Below, one piece after another: positions 1 through 7,970 of a stretch of 37,359 nt of DNA. The DNA comes from Egerieenecus sp048201975. Its GTDB lineage: Bacteria > Bacillota > Clostridia > Christensenellales > Aristaeellaceae. Both the position numbers and the translations under genes were made by a program. The stretch covers positions 1 to 37,359 of the forward strand of contig DBFBGQ010000151.1 of NCBI GenBank assembly GCA_048201975.1. The letters are read 5' to 3'. A model generated the notes under the pieces. It did no database searches and was not told the DNA's origin. It was given only the letters and a program-made list of their open reading frames with translations. Numbering within the stretch: the stretch's first letter is position 1; every line of letters begins with the position of its first letter.

Positions 1-16
1 GAATGGGTTTGAAGGC

Positions 17-3000
17 TTACAGCGCCTTGAGGCGGAAGCTGAACTTCATGGGTTGATCCGAGGGGATGCAGAACTCGGGGTGCACCGGCGCGCCCCAGCT
101 GTCGTCGCCGCCCACGCCCTTGCGCTTCATGGCGATATCCAGCACCGTGCGGCAGGAGCCCTGCAGCTCGTCGGGATGATCCGCCTGCTCCAGCTGCTCG
201 GCCGTCCAGGGCAGCACGCTGATTTCCAGGGGCATATCGACGGCCTCCACCCGGACGCCGGCGCCCTGCCCGTCGGTGACGGTGAGCTCCCGCACGCCCA
301 TGCGGTTGCCGCACTCCTGGGGCTTCAGGTAGCGCACGAAGTTCTCCGCCACCTGATAGTGGAAGCGGCCCAGCAGCGCGCCGCTGCAGCGGTCGGCATA
401 ATTGTCCATGGGGCCCATGCCGTAGTAATCCACCTGGGTCAGGGAAGCGTCCAGCTGGAAGGACAGCCCCAGGGCGGGCAGGTCGCTCTGCCCCGGCACG
501 CCGGGATAGTCCACCGTGACCTTCACGCTGTCCTGATCCTCGCAGGTGTAGGTCACCCGCACCACGCAGTCAGGCAGCAGGGGCGTGGCATAGGCGCAGG
601 TCACCTCAGCCTTGCCCGGCTGCACGTCGATCTTCTCCACCCTTTGCAGGGCATGCTGGCTCAGGGCATGCCACACCGCCTGGCGCGCCCAGTCCTTGTT
701 GCCGCAGTCGTTATCCGTGGGGGCGCGGAACAGGCTCAGCTTGGGGGCGTGGAGCAGCATCTCCTTGCCCGCGGCGTTGCGCAGGGACACCAGGCCGCCC
801 TGGGCACGGCTGAACATGGCGTGCAGCCGGGGCATGTGCACGCCCAGGTTGTTATCCCCGTTCACAATGCCCGTGGCGCAGGGCGCGGCGGGCAGGGGCG
901 CGTCGGCCTCCCGCAGGATGGTCTGGCCCTGGGCCACGGCCTCGCCCTTTTGCAGGAAGGGCACATCCTCGGCCATGACCAGCAGGCAGGTGAGGGTCAC
1001 CTCCCCGGCATCCTCGGGCAAGGTCAGGGGCAGGTCCACATGCTTGGTCTCGCCGGGGAGGATGGCGGGCAGGGTGGCCACGCCGGTATCCAGCTCCAGG
1101 CCGTTGAGCGCCACGGTCCAGCGCAGACGCAAATCGTCCAGGGAGGTGAACAGGCGGCGGTTCTGGATGGTGACGCCGGTGTCATCGGGGGTGAGGAAGG
1201 CGGGCTGGAACAGGTACTTGGCCTCCAGCAGCTTGGAGGTCACCCCCCGGTCCGCCAGCACCAGGCCGTTGCCGATGAACTGATAATCCGTGGGCCGCTC
1301 GCCAAAGTCCCCGCCGTAGGCGAAGCGCTCCGCGCCGTTGGGGGCCTTGATGCGGATGCCCTGGTCCACCCAGTCCCACACGAAGCCGCCCTGATACATG
1401 GGATACTTGTCCTCCAGCGCCGTATACAGGTGCATGCCGCCGCAGGAGTTGCCCATGGCGTGGATGTATTCGCAGTTGATGAAGGGCTTGTCCGGGTTGC
1501 TTTGCAGGTATTTCTCAATGTCCGCGGGCTTCATGTACATGTGGCTGCACATGTCCGTGGTGTCGGGGTAGCGCTGGTCGTGCACCACGCCCTCATAGTG
1601 CACCAGACGGCTGGGGTCCCGGCGGCGGAAGCTCTCGGAGAGCTCGAAGAGGTTCTTGCCGCCATAGCTCTCGTTGCCGCAGCTCCAGATGAGCACGCTG
1701 GGATGGTTCTTGTCCCGCTCCATCATGCTCCGGCCCCGGTCCAGGGTGCAGGCCAGCCACTCAGGCTTGTCCCCGGGCAGCGCCCGCGCATAGCCGCTCT
1801 CCTCCGCCCCCTCATAGGACCAGGTGCCGTGGGATTCGATGTTGGTCTCGTCGATGAGGTAGATGCCGTAGCGGTCGCACAACTTGTACCAGCGGGAATC
1901 GTTGGGATAGTGGCAGGTGCGCACGGCGTTGATGTTGTTCCGCTTCATCAGGCGGATGTCTTCCAGCATGTTCTCCTCGGTGAGCACCCGGCCGGTGTCG
2001 CAGTTGAACTCATGCCGGTTGGCCCCATGGAAAACGATGCGCTGGCCGTTAAGGCGCATGATCCTGTCCTTCATCTCGAAACGGCGGAAGCCCACGGCGG
2101 TGCGCGCCACCTCGATGACCTCCCCCGCCTGGCCGGCAAGGGTCAGGGTCAGGGTATACAGGTAAGGGGTCTCGCCGTTCCACAGCAGGGGCTTGTCCAC
2201 GGGGAAGGACAGCGCCATTTTTTCCTGGGCGGGAGCGGTGTGGACGATCACCTCCTTGCCGGCGGGGTCCGTCAGCGTCAGGGTCAGCTGCGCCCCCTCC
2301 GCGGGCAGGCGCAGGGCGGCCTCCACATCCAGGGTGGCGGAGGCGAAATCGTCGCTCAGGGGCGTATGGACGAAGATGTCCTCCACGTGAGCCTTGGGCT
2401 CAAATGTCAGCGTCACGTCCCGGAAGATGCCCGAGAGCCGCCAGAAGTCCTGGTCCTCCAGCCAGCTGCCGGAGGTGCGCTGGAAGCACTGCACGCACAG
2501 CCGGTTTTCCCCGGCGCGGACCGCCTGACTCACGTCGTAGCGGGAGGGGGTGAAACCGTCCTCGCCGTAGCCGATGAAGCGGCCGTTGAGCCACACCGCC
2601 GCGGAGGATTCCACGCCCTCCAGGGTCAGCACCACCCGGCTGCCGGCCTCCGCCTGGCTCAGGCAGAAGCGCTTCACGTAGCTGGCGGTGGGGTTGAACT
2701 TCTCCGAGACCTCCCCGGGCTGCAGGGGCTCGTTGCCGTCCCAGGGGTACTGGGTGTTCACGTACTGAATGGTGCCGTAGCCCTGCATCTGGATATGCCC
2801 GGGTACCTGCACCCAATCGAAATCATGGTCGTCAAAGTCCTCCCGCCAGTACTCCTGGGGAGCCTCAGCGGGGCAGAGGGCATAGCGCATGCGCCAGGCG
2901 CCCTGCAGGCTGCGCTTGAGGGAGCTGACGCCCTGCCGCGCCTCCTGGGCGCTGGCGTATACATCATGGTCGGACACTGCGTCCAATCGGTTCACCGCAA

Positions 3001-3055
3001 AAACCTGCGGGTCGGAAAGCCAAGCCAGGGAAAAGGAATCCGCTTTCATGGTCAT
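17..3055 (-). CDS. lacZ: Beta-galactosidase, LacZ type (GH2)
   Basis: Hydrolyses terminal beta-galactosides such as lactose; no signal peptide is visible, so it is probably cytoplasmic. About 1012 residues, close to E. coli LacZ (1023). The protein follows the GH2 order: N-terminal jelly roll (WLEDQDFWRLSGIFRDV), immunoglobulin-like domain, TIM barrel and a C-terminal beta-galactosidase small-chain domain ending in GVGGDDSWGAPVHPEF. The acid/base glutamate is E462 in WSCGNES and the nucleophile is E529 in NCEYIHAMGNS. Two ATGs lie in tandem (3058 and 3055); the second is chosen because it leaves 7 nt after GGGAGG, the first only 4. The reading frame stays open far upstream, but that part looks nothing like GH2. 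It is transcribed alone from a good promoter overlapping a LacI-type operator core. No permease or galactose genes are adjacent. Confidence 0.96.
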   Translation of the reverse strand: MTMKADSFSLAWLSDPQVFAVNRLDAVSDHDVYASAQEARQGVSSLKRSLQGAWRMRYALCPAEAPQEYWREDFDDHDFDWVQVPGHIQMQGYGTIQYVNTQYPWDGNEPLQPGEVSEKFNPTASYVKRFCLSQAEAGSRVVLTLEGVESSAAVWLNGRFIGYGEDGFTPSRYDVSQAVRAGENRLCVQCFQRTSGSWLEDQDFWRLSGIFRDVTLTFEPKAHVEDIFVHTPLSDDFASATLDVEAALRLPAEGAQLTLTLTDPAGKEVIVHTAPAQEKMALSFPVDKPLLWNGETPYLYTLTLTLAGQAGEVIEVARTAVGFRRFEMKDRIMRLNGQRIVFHGANRHEFNCDTGRVLTEENMLEDIRLMKRNNINAVRTCHYPNDSRWYKLCDRYGIYLIDETNIESHGTWSYEGAEESGYARALPGDKPEWLACTLDRGRSMMERDKNHPSVLIWSCGNESYGGKNLFELSESFRRRDPSRLVHYEGVVHDQRYPDTTDMCSHMYMKPADIEKYLQSNPDKPFINCEYIHAMGNSCGGMHLYTALEDKYPMYQGGFVWDWVDQGIRIKAPNGAERFAYGGDFGERPTDYQFIGNGLVLADRGVTSKLLEAKYLFQPAFLTPDDTGVTIQNRRLFTSLDDLRLRWTVALNGLELDTGVATLPAILPGETKHVDLPLTLPEDAGEVTLTCLLVMAEDVPFLQKGEAVAQGQTILREADAPLPAAPCATGIVNGDNNLGVHMPRLHAMFSRAQGGLVSLRNAAGKEMLLHAPKLSLFRAPTDNDCGNKDWARQAVWHALSQHALQRVEKIDVQPGKAEVTCAYATPLLPDCVVRVTYTCEDQDSVKVTVDYPGVPGQSDLPALGLSFQLDASLTQVDYYGMGPMDNYADRCSGALLGRFHYQVAENFVRYLKPQECGNRMGVRELTVTDGQGAGVRVEAVDMPLEISVLPWTAEQLEQADHPDELQGSCRTVLDIAMKRKGVGGDDSWGAPVHPEFCIPSDQPMKFSFRLKAL

Positions 3056-3095
3056 CATCGTACCTCCCGCGCAAACGCGCGCAATGTATACCATC

Positions 3096-3124
3096 ATTGT
3101 AGCGGATTGGAAGCGGTTTGTAAA
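3096..3124 (-). promoter_or_regulatory. lacZ promoter
   Basis: On the minus strand TTTACA (3124-3119) and TACAAT (3101-3096) are separated by exactly 17 nt, about 40 nt upstream of the lacZ start. It is back to back with the metallophosphoesterase promoter on the other strand. Confidence 0.8.
3106..3123. promoter_or_regulatory. LacI-family operator-like site in the lacZ promoter
   Basis: The core AAGCGGTT at 3111-3118 fits the AANCGNTT core common to LacI/CcpA-family operators, with TTGG on one side and TGTAA on the other. It lies inside the lacZ -35/-10 spacer, where a bound repressor would block polymerase. The outer arms are only partly symmetric, so whether the regulator is CcpA or a dedicated LacI-type protein cannot be decided. 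Confidence 0.4.
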
Positions 3125-3132
3125 TGCCGGGT

Positions 3133-3160
3133 TTGACATCCCGGAAAAACCGGGTATAAT
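3133..3160 (+). promoter_or_regulatory. Promoter of the metallophosphoesterase-yqxD-capA operon
   Basis: Consensus TTGACA (3133-3138) and TATAAT (3155-3160) with a 16-nt spacer. The spacer contains a perfect 5-bp inverted repeat, CCCGG-AAAAA-CCGGG (3140-3154), which could be an operator. The GTG start lies 59 nt downstream. Confidence 0.88.
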
Positions 3161-3218
3161 TTGAAGCGATCCCCCCTGTGATTTGGGAAGACACGTACAA
3201 TTCGGAGGTGGCGCGAGG

Positions 3219-3917
3219 GTGCGTCTGGCTTTGGTGGCTGATCTGCATGGAAATCTTCCCGCGCTGGAGGCGGCGGAGCGCCGCCTGCGGGCGCTGGCCC
3301 CGGACGAGATCTGGTTCCTGGGGGACGCGGTGGGCAAGGGCCCCGGCAACGCGGCCGCCTGCGACTGGGTGCGGGCCAACTGCGCCCGGGCCGTGGGCGG
3401 CAACTGGGACTATGGCATCGGCGGGAAGCAGTTCAGCGCCGACGGGTATTTCTGGGACCAGTTGGGGCCGGAGCGCATGGCGTACCTGGCGGGGCTGCCC
3501 CGGGAGACGGAGGCGTGGATCAGCGGGATCCGCTTCCGCTTTTTCCACGGCCGGCCGCTGTCGCCCCTGCTGTTGGCCCAGACCCCCAAGGAGGAGATCG
3601 TTCCCTTTTTCCGCGCAGGGGAGGAGGTCTATGGCGGGCTGTGCTTCGCGGATAGCCACCGCCCCTTCTTCCGCACCCTGGACGCGGGCTATTATATGAA
3701 CACGGGCAGCGTGGGCAACAGCATGGGCGTGCCTCGGGCGCATTTCCTGCTGCTGGAGGGGGAAATGGACAGCCGGGAGCCCGCGCCCCTGCTGGCCACG
3801 GTGGTGGCCGTACCCTACGACAACCAGGCCGCCGCCCAACTGGCCCGGGAGGATCCCCATCTCCCCCACCGGGAGGCCTACATCACCGAGGTGCTCACCG
3901 GGGTTTACTCCCGGTAA
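3219..3917 (+). CDS. YfcE-like metallophosphoesterase
   Basis: Calcineurin-like phosphoesterase of the small MJ0936/YfcE type, 232 residues; the substrate is probably a small phosphodiester or phosphomonoester but cannot be told. Metal-site motifs appear in order: D8-L-H10-GN, GD at 35-36 (GDAVGKG), GNWD ending at D64, a histidine in FFHGRP, then ADSHRPFFR followed by MNTGSVG. The last block normally reads GHTH; here the first histidine is Asp, which may alter metal binding. The GTG start at 3219 is preferred over the ATG at 3183 because GGAGGT (3204-3209) is well placed and homology begins with RLALVADLHGN. First gene of a three-gene operon, 11 nt before yqxD. Confidence 0.85.
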   Translation: MRLALVADLHGNLPALEAAERRLRALAPDEIWFLGDAVGKGPGNAAACDWVRANCARAVGGNWDYGIGGKQFSADGYFWDQLGPERMAYLAGLPRETEAWISGIRFRFFHGRPLSPLLLAQTPKEEIVPFFRAGEEVYGGLCFADSHRPFFRTLDAGYYMNTGSVGNSMGVPRAHFLLLEGEMDSREPAPLLATVVAVPYDNQAAAQLAREDPHLPHREAYITEVLTGVYSR

Positions 3918-3928
3918 AAGGAGGAGCC

Positions 3929-4387
3929 ATGCGCCTGTTCGTCGACGCGGACGCCTGTCCCGTGGTATCCCAGTGCCTGGCAGAGGCCCGCAAGGCCGGC
4001 GTTCCCGTGACCCTGGTGTGCGACCAGGCGCACCGCATGGACCTGCCGGGGGCGGAGACCGTCACCGTATCCCGCGGGCCGGACAGCGCGGACTTTGCCC
4101 TGGTCAACCTGGTGCGGCCCGGGGATGTGGCCGTCACCCAGGATTACGGCCTGGCCGCCATGTGCCTGGCCCGGCGCGCACGGGTCCTTCACCAGGACGG
4201 CCATGAATACACCCCCGAAAACATCGACGGGCTGCTGGCCTTCCGCCACGAGGCGCGCAAGCTGCGCCGGGCAGGCGGGCGTACCCGCGGCCCCGCCAAG
4301 CGGACCCCCGCCCAGGACGAAGCCTTCCGCGCCGCCCTGGCCCGAGTGCTGGCCGAAGCGGCCGGCTCCCCCACCCATGAAGCATAA
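3929..4387 (+). CDS. yqxD: YaiI/YqxD family (UPF0178) protein
   Basis: Conserved bacterial protein of the YaiI/YqxD family (DUF188), 152 residues, with a PIN-like fold expected but no settled function. The diagnostic N-terminus MRLFVDADACPVV is present, followed by the conserved VSRGPDSADFALVNLVRPGDVAVTQDYGLA block and a basic, arginine-rich region near the C-terminus (ARKLRRAGGRTRGPAKR). The ATG is preceded by AAAGGAGGA at good spacing. It sits 11 nt after the metallophosphoesterase and 15 nt before capA, so the three are probably co-transcribed. The family assignment is firm; any nuclease role is inference from the PIN-like domain. Confidence 0.92.
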   Translation: MRLFVDADACPVVSQCLAEARKAGVPVTLVCDQAHRMDLPGAETVTVSRGPDSADFALVNLVRPGDVAVTQDYGLAAMCLARRARVLHQDGHEYTPENIDGLLAFRHEARKLRRAGGRTRGPAKRTPAQDEAFRAALARVLAEAAGSPTHEA

Positions 4388-4402
4388 GGAGGAAGCATTC
4401 CC

Positions 4403-5467
4403 ATGCGCCCACGCATATTCGCCGCCTGCCTGCTGGCCCTGACGCTGCTCTTTTCCACCGCCGCGGCGGAAACCACGCTGCACTTCACCTTCGCCGGGGA
4501 CTGCACCCTGGGCTGCGAGGAATACCTGCGCAAGCAGGAAACCTCCTTCGACAGCTACATCGCCGCCAACGGCTACAGCTGGCCCTTCGCCAACATGCAG
4601 GAGCTTTTCCTGCACGACGACCTGACCGTGGTGAACCTGGAGGGCGTGCTCTCCGACTCCAGCCAGGGCGAAAACAAGGACAAGACCTACCGCTTCCGCG
4701 GCCCGGCGGATTTCGCGCAGATCCTGGCGCAAAGCGGCATTGATGCGGTGAACCTGGCCAACAACCACACCTACGACTTTGGCAAGCAGGGCTACGCCGC
4801 CACCCAGGAAGCCCTGACGGCGGCGGGGGTGGGCTATTTCGGCGCCGACGAGGTATACATTTTTGAAAAAGGCGGGATCAAGGTAGCCTTTTTTGGGCTG
4901 AACTCCCCCGCGTTTTACGACAGCCGCGCCGGGGTGAAGGAGGAAATCGCCCGCCTGAAGCAGGAGGAAGGGGTCAACGCGGTGGTGTTCACCTTCCACG
5001 GCGGCTCCGAGTACGGCGCGCGCCACAACAAGATCCAGGCCAACAGCGCCCATTACATGATCGACGCCGGGGCGGACCTGGTCATCGGGCATCACCCCCA
5101 CGTGGTGCAGGGCATGGAAATCTACAACAACCGCACCATCTGCTACAGTCTGGGCAACTTCTCCTTCGGCGGCAACAAAAAAGTCCGCGCCCTGGAAACC
5201 GTGGTGGTGGACGCGGCGCTGACCTTCGACGACCAGGGGAATTACCTGGGCCAGCAGCTGACCCTGTACCCCGCCAACGTCTCCGGCACTTACCCGGAGA
5301 ACAATTACCAGCCCGTGCTGGTGAGCGGCGAAGCCGCCCAGGACGTGATGGACCTGATCCAGTACGACACCGAGTATGAACTGGCGCCCTATGACGAAAG
5401 CGCCGGCTGCGCGCCCCAGCCCTACCTGCCCGCGGAGGGCAATGAAGCGGAAGCCGGCACCCCGTAA
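4403..5467 (+). CDS. CapA-family (poly-gamma-glutamate synthesis-type) metallophosphatase, copy 1
   Basis: Secreted or surface-retained member of the CapA/PgsA family with a calcineurin-like fold, 354 residues. Residues 1-22 form a signal peptide (hydrophobic LLALTLLFSTAAA). The catalytic-type motifs are GDC at 32-34, NLEG, NLANNHTYDFG, FHGGSEYG and IGHHPHVVQG, followed by CYSLGNFSFGG. True CapA acts with CapB/CapC in polyglutamate capsule synthesis; neither is present here, so an actual capsule role is unproven. AAGGAGG lies 10 nt before the ATG. Third gene of the 3.2-5.5 kb operon; it ends only 4 nt from the converging yhhN-like gene. A paralogue lies at 7971-8987. Confidence 0.88.
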   Translation: MRPRIFAACLLALTLLFSTAAAETTLHFTFAGDCTLGCEEYLRKQETSFDSYIAANGYSWPFANMQELFLHDDLTVVNLEGVLSDSSQGENKDKTYRFRGPADFAQILAQSGIDAVNLANNHTYDFGKQGYAATQEALTAAGVGYFGADEVYIFEKGGIKVAFFGLNSPAFYDSRAGVKEEIARLKQEEGVNAVVFTFHGGSEYGARHNKIQANSAHYMIDAGADLVIGHHPHVVQGMEIYNNRTICYSLGNFSFGGNKKVRALETVVVDAALTFDDQGNYLGQQLTLYPANVSGTYPENNYQPVLVSGEAAQDVMDLIQYDTEYELAPYDESAGCAPQPYLPAEGNEAEAGTP

Positions 5468-5471
5468 CCCT

Positions 5472-6095
5472 TTACGCCAGCCACAGCCCCAGCTGTAGCA
5501 GCAGCTGCGCGGCCAGGTAGGTGGACCAGATGGCCCCGGTCATCACGGCGCTTTTCTCCCGGCGATACTCCCGCACCACCAGGATGCAGTCCGAAAGGAA
5601 GAACAGGCACGCCCCCAGGGGCAGCATCCACAGCCGGCCCTGGGTCTCCACCCCCACCCGGAAGGCCAGGGAGGCCATTACGCCCACCACCATCAGGTAG
5701 GCCGAGGCGGCCGCGGTAAATCCGGCGGCCCGCTTGCTGGAGCGGGCAAACAGCCAGGCATGGCACCCCACCGCCAGGGCGAACGCCGCCGTGAGCAGCG
5801 CGAAATTCAGCCAGCGAAAGGGCAGGCCCATGGCCCGCAGCACCATCACCGACGCCGCGCCGTAGCAGGCGTGGGCCAGGGCAAACAGCCCCGCCCCCAG
5901 AAAAAATCCCCCCGGCGCGCGGCCCAGCAGGGGCGGGTATTTCGCCAGCAGCCCGTCCGCCAGCCAGGAAGCGAGCATGGCGCCCAGGGCCCACCAGCCC
6001 CAGGGCCGGAAGCGCGCAATCCACGCCAGGCATACCGCCGTCAGCATTGCGGTGGAGGCCAGCATCTTCCGCTGGCCGGAGGTGAAACGCCTCAT
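5472..6095 (-). CDS. YhhN-family membrane protein (lysoplasmalogenase-like)
   Basis: Polytopic membrane protein of 207 residues with about seven hydrophobic segments. It fits the YhhN/TMEM86 family: SWLADGLL in the first third, FFLGAGLFALAHACYG, and near the C-terminus PLGACLFFLSDCILVVREY, matching the family's conserved aspartate-containing helices. Characterised relatives hydrolyse the vinyl-ether bond of lysoplasmalogens, and plasmalogens occur in many anaerobic Clostridia, so that role is plausible but inferred. The ATG at 6095 is chosen because GGAGGG lies 9 nt upstream; the frame stays open to 6131. It converges on capA with a 4-nt gap and diverges from the LUD gene. Confidence 0.8.
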   Translation of the reverse strand: MRRFTSGQRKMLASTAMLTAVCLAWIARFRPWGWWALGAMLASWLADGLLAKYPPLLGRAPGGFFLGAGLFALAHACYGAASVMVLRAMGLPFRWLNFALLTAAFALAVGCHAWLFARSSKRAAGFTAAASAYLMVVGVMASLAFRVGVETQGRLWMLPLGACLFFLSDCILVVREYRREKSAVMTGAIWSTYLAAQLLLQLGLWLA

Positions 6096-6166
6096 AAACC
6101 ATATCCCTCCGTTACTGTTTCTTGGACGCATCCCATAACTCAGGCGAAAAAAAGGAGGAAGAGCAG

Positions 6167-6781
6167 ATGGAACAATTGATTGAGCGCGCCGCGGAGGCCA
6201 TGGCCAAGCGCGGCTTCATCGTGCATCGGGTACAGACCGCCCAGGACGCCCGGGCGCTGGTGATGGACCTGATTCCCCAGGGCGCCAGCGTGGGCCTGGG
6301 CGGCTCCATGACCATCCGGGAGCTGAACCTGGTGGAGGAGCTGGAAGCCCGCGGCTCCCAGGTGTGGTGGCACTGGACCAGCCCCGAGGAGCGGCAGACC
6401 GTCTATGAAAACGCCCGCAAGGCGGACGTGTACCTGGCCTCCTCCAACGCCGTGACCCGGGACGGCCGCATCGTGAACATCGACGGCCAGGCCAACCGGG
6501 TGGCGGGGATGATCCAGGGCCCGGCGCGGGTAATCCTGGTCATTGGGCAGCAAAAGGTGGTGGACGGCGGGCTGAACACGGCCATCGCCCGCATTCGCGC
6601 CCAGGCCTGCCCCGCCAACGCCAAGCGGCTGAAGCTCCACACTCCCTGCGCCCTCACCGGGGTATGCAACCAGGCGGAGTGCGGGGACGACTGCATGTGC
6701 CGGGTGACCGCGGTGCTGGAGCGTCCGCCCCGGGGCCGGGAGATCACCGTCATTTTCACCGAGGAAGCGCTGGGCTACTGA
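6167..6781 (+). CDS. LUD domain protein (YkgG/LutC-like, DUF162)
   Basis: Cytoplasmic LUD-domain protein of 204 residues, related to LutB/LutC of lactate utilisation. Seen: GASVGLGGSMTIREL, the ADVYLASSNAVTRDGRIVNIDGQANRVAGMIQGP core, and a C-terminal cysteine cluster CALTGVCNQAECGDDCMCRV before ITVIFTEEALGY. Stand-alone proteins of this type are common in anaerobes and their reaction is not established; no lutA/lutB partners are nearby, so a lactate role is not claimed. The ATG at 6167 is preferred over upstream starts because AAAGGAGGAA lies just before it. It is monocistronic and ends at a strong hairpin terminator. Confidence 0.88.
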   Translation: MEQLIERAAEAMAKRGFIVHRVQTAQDARALVMDLIPQGASVGLGGSMTIRELNLVEELEARGSQVWWHWTSPEERQTVYENARKADVYLASSNAVTRDGRIVNIDGQANRVAGMIQGPARVILVIGQQKVVDGGLNTAIARIRAQACPANAKRLKLHTPCALTGVCNQAECGDDCMCRVTAVLERPPRGREITVIFTEEALGY

Positions 6782-6792
6782 GCCCCGCCGCA

Positions 6793-6840
6793 AAACCGCC
6801 CGGATGCGCCGGTATCGCCGGCCCCCGGGCGGTTTCTTTT
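6793..6840. terminator. Bidirectional terminator between the LUD gene and the 6843-7220 gene
   Basis: Perfect 10-bp stem AAACCGCCCG (6793-6802) with CGGGCGGTTT (6826-6835), followed by CTTTT on the plus strand. A TTTT run follows on the minus strand, so it can serve both converging genes. Confidence 0.85.
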
Positions 6841-6842
6841 GC

Positions 6843-7220
6843 TTATTCGTCCCCGCGCTCCCAGGGGGCGGCAGCCGCCGCCCGATGCTCGCGCCACAAT
6901 TCCCATGCCAGGCGTCCCAGCAGCACCGGCCCCAGCAGCACGCAGAGGACGTACAGGAGCGCCACGGCGCTCCGCATGTTTCCCAGCTTGGGCGCATCGG
7001 CGTAGCCGGAGGCAATGCCCTGGCTCACCCAAGTGCCCGCGGCGTACAAGCACAGGGCAAACAGCCCCATCAGCACGCAGGTGGAGGCCTCCGCCTGCGC
7101 GCCGTCCAAGGTGAATAGCAGCGGCAGTCCCGCGCCTCCCAGGCTCCAGGCCAGGCATCCCCAGCCGAAGCGGCGCAGTTCCCGCCGGGTGCGAAATTTC
7201 AGCTTAAACAAGGCATTCAC
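6843..7220 (-). CDS. Unknown small membrane protein
   Basis: 125 residues with no family I recognise. A basic N-terminus (KLKFRTRRELRR) is followed by three likely membrane helices at roughly residues 19-38, 45-70 and 86-108, and a charged tail (WREHRAAAAAPWERGDE). The positive-inside pattern suggests a cytoplasmic N-terminus. The start is GTG at 7220, with only a weak GGCGAG ribosome site directly upstream, consistent with translation coupled to the preceding gene, whose stop is 12 nt away. It forms a minus-strand pair with the 7233-7775 gene. Confidence 0.6.
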   Translation of the reverse strand: MNALFKLKFRTRRELRRFGWGCLAWSLGGAGLPLLFTLDGAQAEASTCVLMGLFALCLYAAGTWVSQGIASGYADAPKLGNMRSAVALLYVLCVLLGPVLLGRLAWELWREHRAAAAAPWERGDE

Positions 7221-7232
7221 CTCGCCGCCGGT

Positions 7233-7775
7233 CTATTCGTCGGTCAGTGTCTGCACCAGGGTCAGGCTGCGGATGCGCCATTGGCCGTTCTCCTTGACCA
7301 GCACCGCCCGGTAGCTGGCGCTCTGCCAGTCGGGGGGATAGAGGGCGTCCGCGCCGCCGGCAGCTACCAGAGCGTCGGCGGTGGTGCCCTTGGCCCGGCC
7401 GTCAATGCGCGGAATGCGCTCGGTGATGTTGGCCCGGGCGGTATCCTCCCAGGGCCAGCACCACATCCACTCCATCTCCAGCCGGTGGTCGATGCCGCGG
7501 ACGTTGTAATCCTTATAGGGGGAATTCCCCTGGCGCGTGGCCAGGATCACCTGATCCTGCTCCAGGAAGCTGGGCATGAAATATTTGGTCAGCTCGCTCT
7601 CGTCGGCCCCCATCATCACCACCTGCGCCCGGTAGGCCATGCCATCCTTGAGGACCACATAAATATTGGCCATGTTCATGGCGTAATAGAAGCCCACCAC
7701 CATCAGCCCCAGCACCACGCAGATCAGCAGCAGCCGGGAGGCCAGATACCACACAAAACGACGTAAATATTTCAA
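7233..7775 (-). CDS. Unknown single-pass membrane protein with extracytoplasmic domain
   Basis: 180 residues from a TTG start at 7775, chosen because AAAGGAG lies 8 nt upstream; that site would fall inside the coding region if the ATG at 7802 were used. Residues about 8-33 form one transmembrane helix (LASRLLLICVVLGLMVVGFYYAM), followed by NIYVVLKDGMAYRAQVVMMG. The rest is a soluble domain rich in Trp and Tyr, with WMWCWPWED in the middle and QWRIRSLTLVQTL near the end, resembling the small extracytoplasmic domains of many Firmicute hypotheticals. I do not recognise a named family. It lies divergent from the second capA gene. Confidence 0.65.
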   Translation of the reverse strand: MKYLRRFVWYLASRLLLICVVLGLMVVGFYYAMNMANIYVVLKDGMAYRAQVVMMGADESELTKYFMPSFLEQDQVILATRQGNSPYKDYNVRGIDHRLEMEWMWCWPWEDTARANITERIPRIDGRAKGTTADALVAAGGADALYPPDWQSASYRAVLVKENGQWRIRSLTLVQTLTDE

Positions 7776-7834
7776 AGCGCCCGCTCCTTTATGTGTCGTC
7801 ATGCATTTAACGGGGCAAAGCCCCCGCACATTGC

Positions 7835-7863
7835 ATTATACGTCATTTTCCCTGGAAAAGAAA
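7835..7863 (-). promoter_or_regulatory. Possible promoter of the 7775-6843 gene pair
   Basis: A perfect TATAAT occurs on the minus strand (7840-7835), 59 nt upstream of the TTG start. The best -35 candidate at 17 nt is TTTCTT (7863-7858), a poor match. Confidence 0.45.
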
Positions 7864-7905
7864 GGGGGGAAGCGGGGCGAGCCGGCGGCATGGAGCCGCG
7901 CAGCC

Positions 7906-7934
7906 TTGCGCCTGCCGGCAAAGCATGCTATGAT
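7906..7934 (+). promoter_or_regulatory. Promoter of the second capA-surE operon
   Basis: TTGCGC (7906-7911), a 17-nt spacer and TATGAT (7929-7934), with TG one base before the -10 (extended -10). The TTG start is 36 nt downstream. Confidence 0.75.
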
Positions 7935-7970
7935 AGGGAAGATATTTCCTGATGCAAAGGACGTGAGCGA

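Noticed and set aside
53..3136. A 1027-codon open frame on the plus strand opposite lacZ
   Set aside because: It mirrors lacZ codons in GC-rich DNA, has no ribosome site or domain, and is rich in His, Gly, Ala and Val, as expected for an antisense shadow.
3056..3403. The upstream in-frame extension of lacZ
   Set aside because: The sequence before MTMKADS has no similarity to GH2 proteins, and the promoter and ribosome site lie inside it.
5460..5475. A terminator between capA and the converging yhhN-like gene
   Set aside because: Only four bases separate the stops, and no hairpin with a T-run is visible there.
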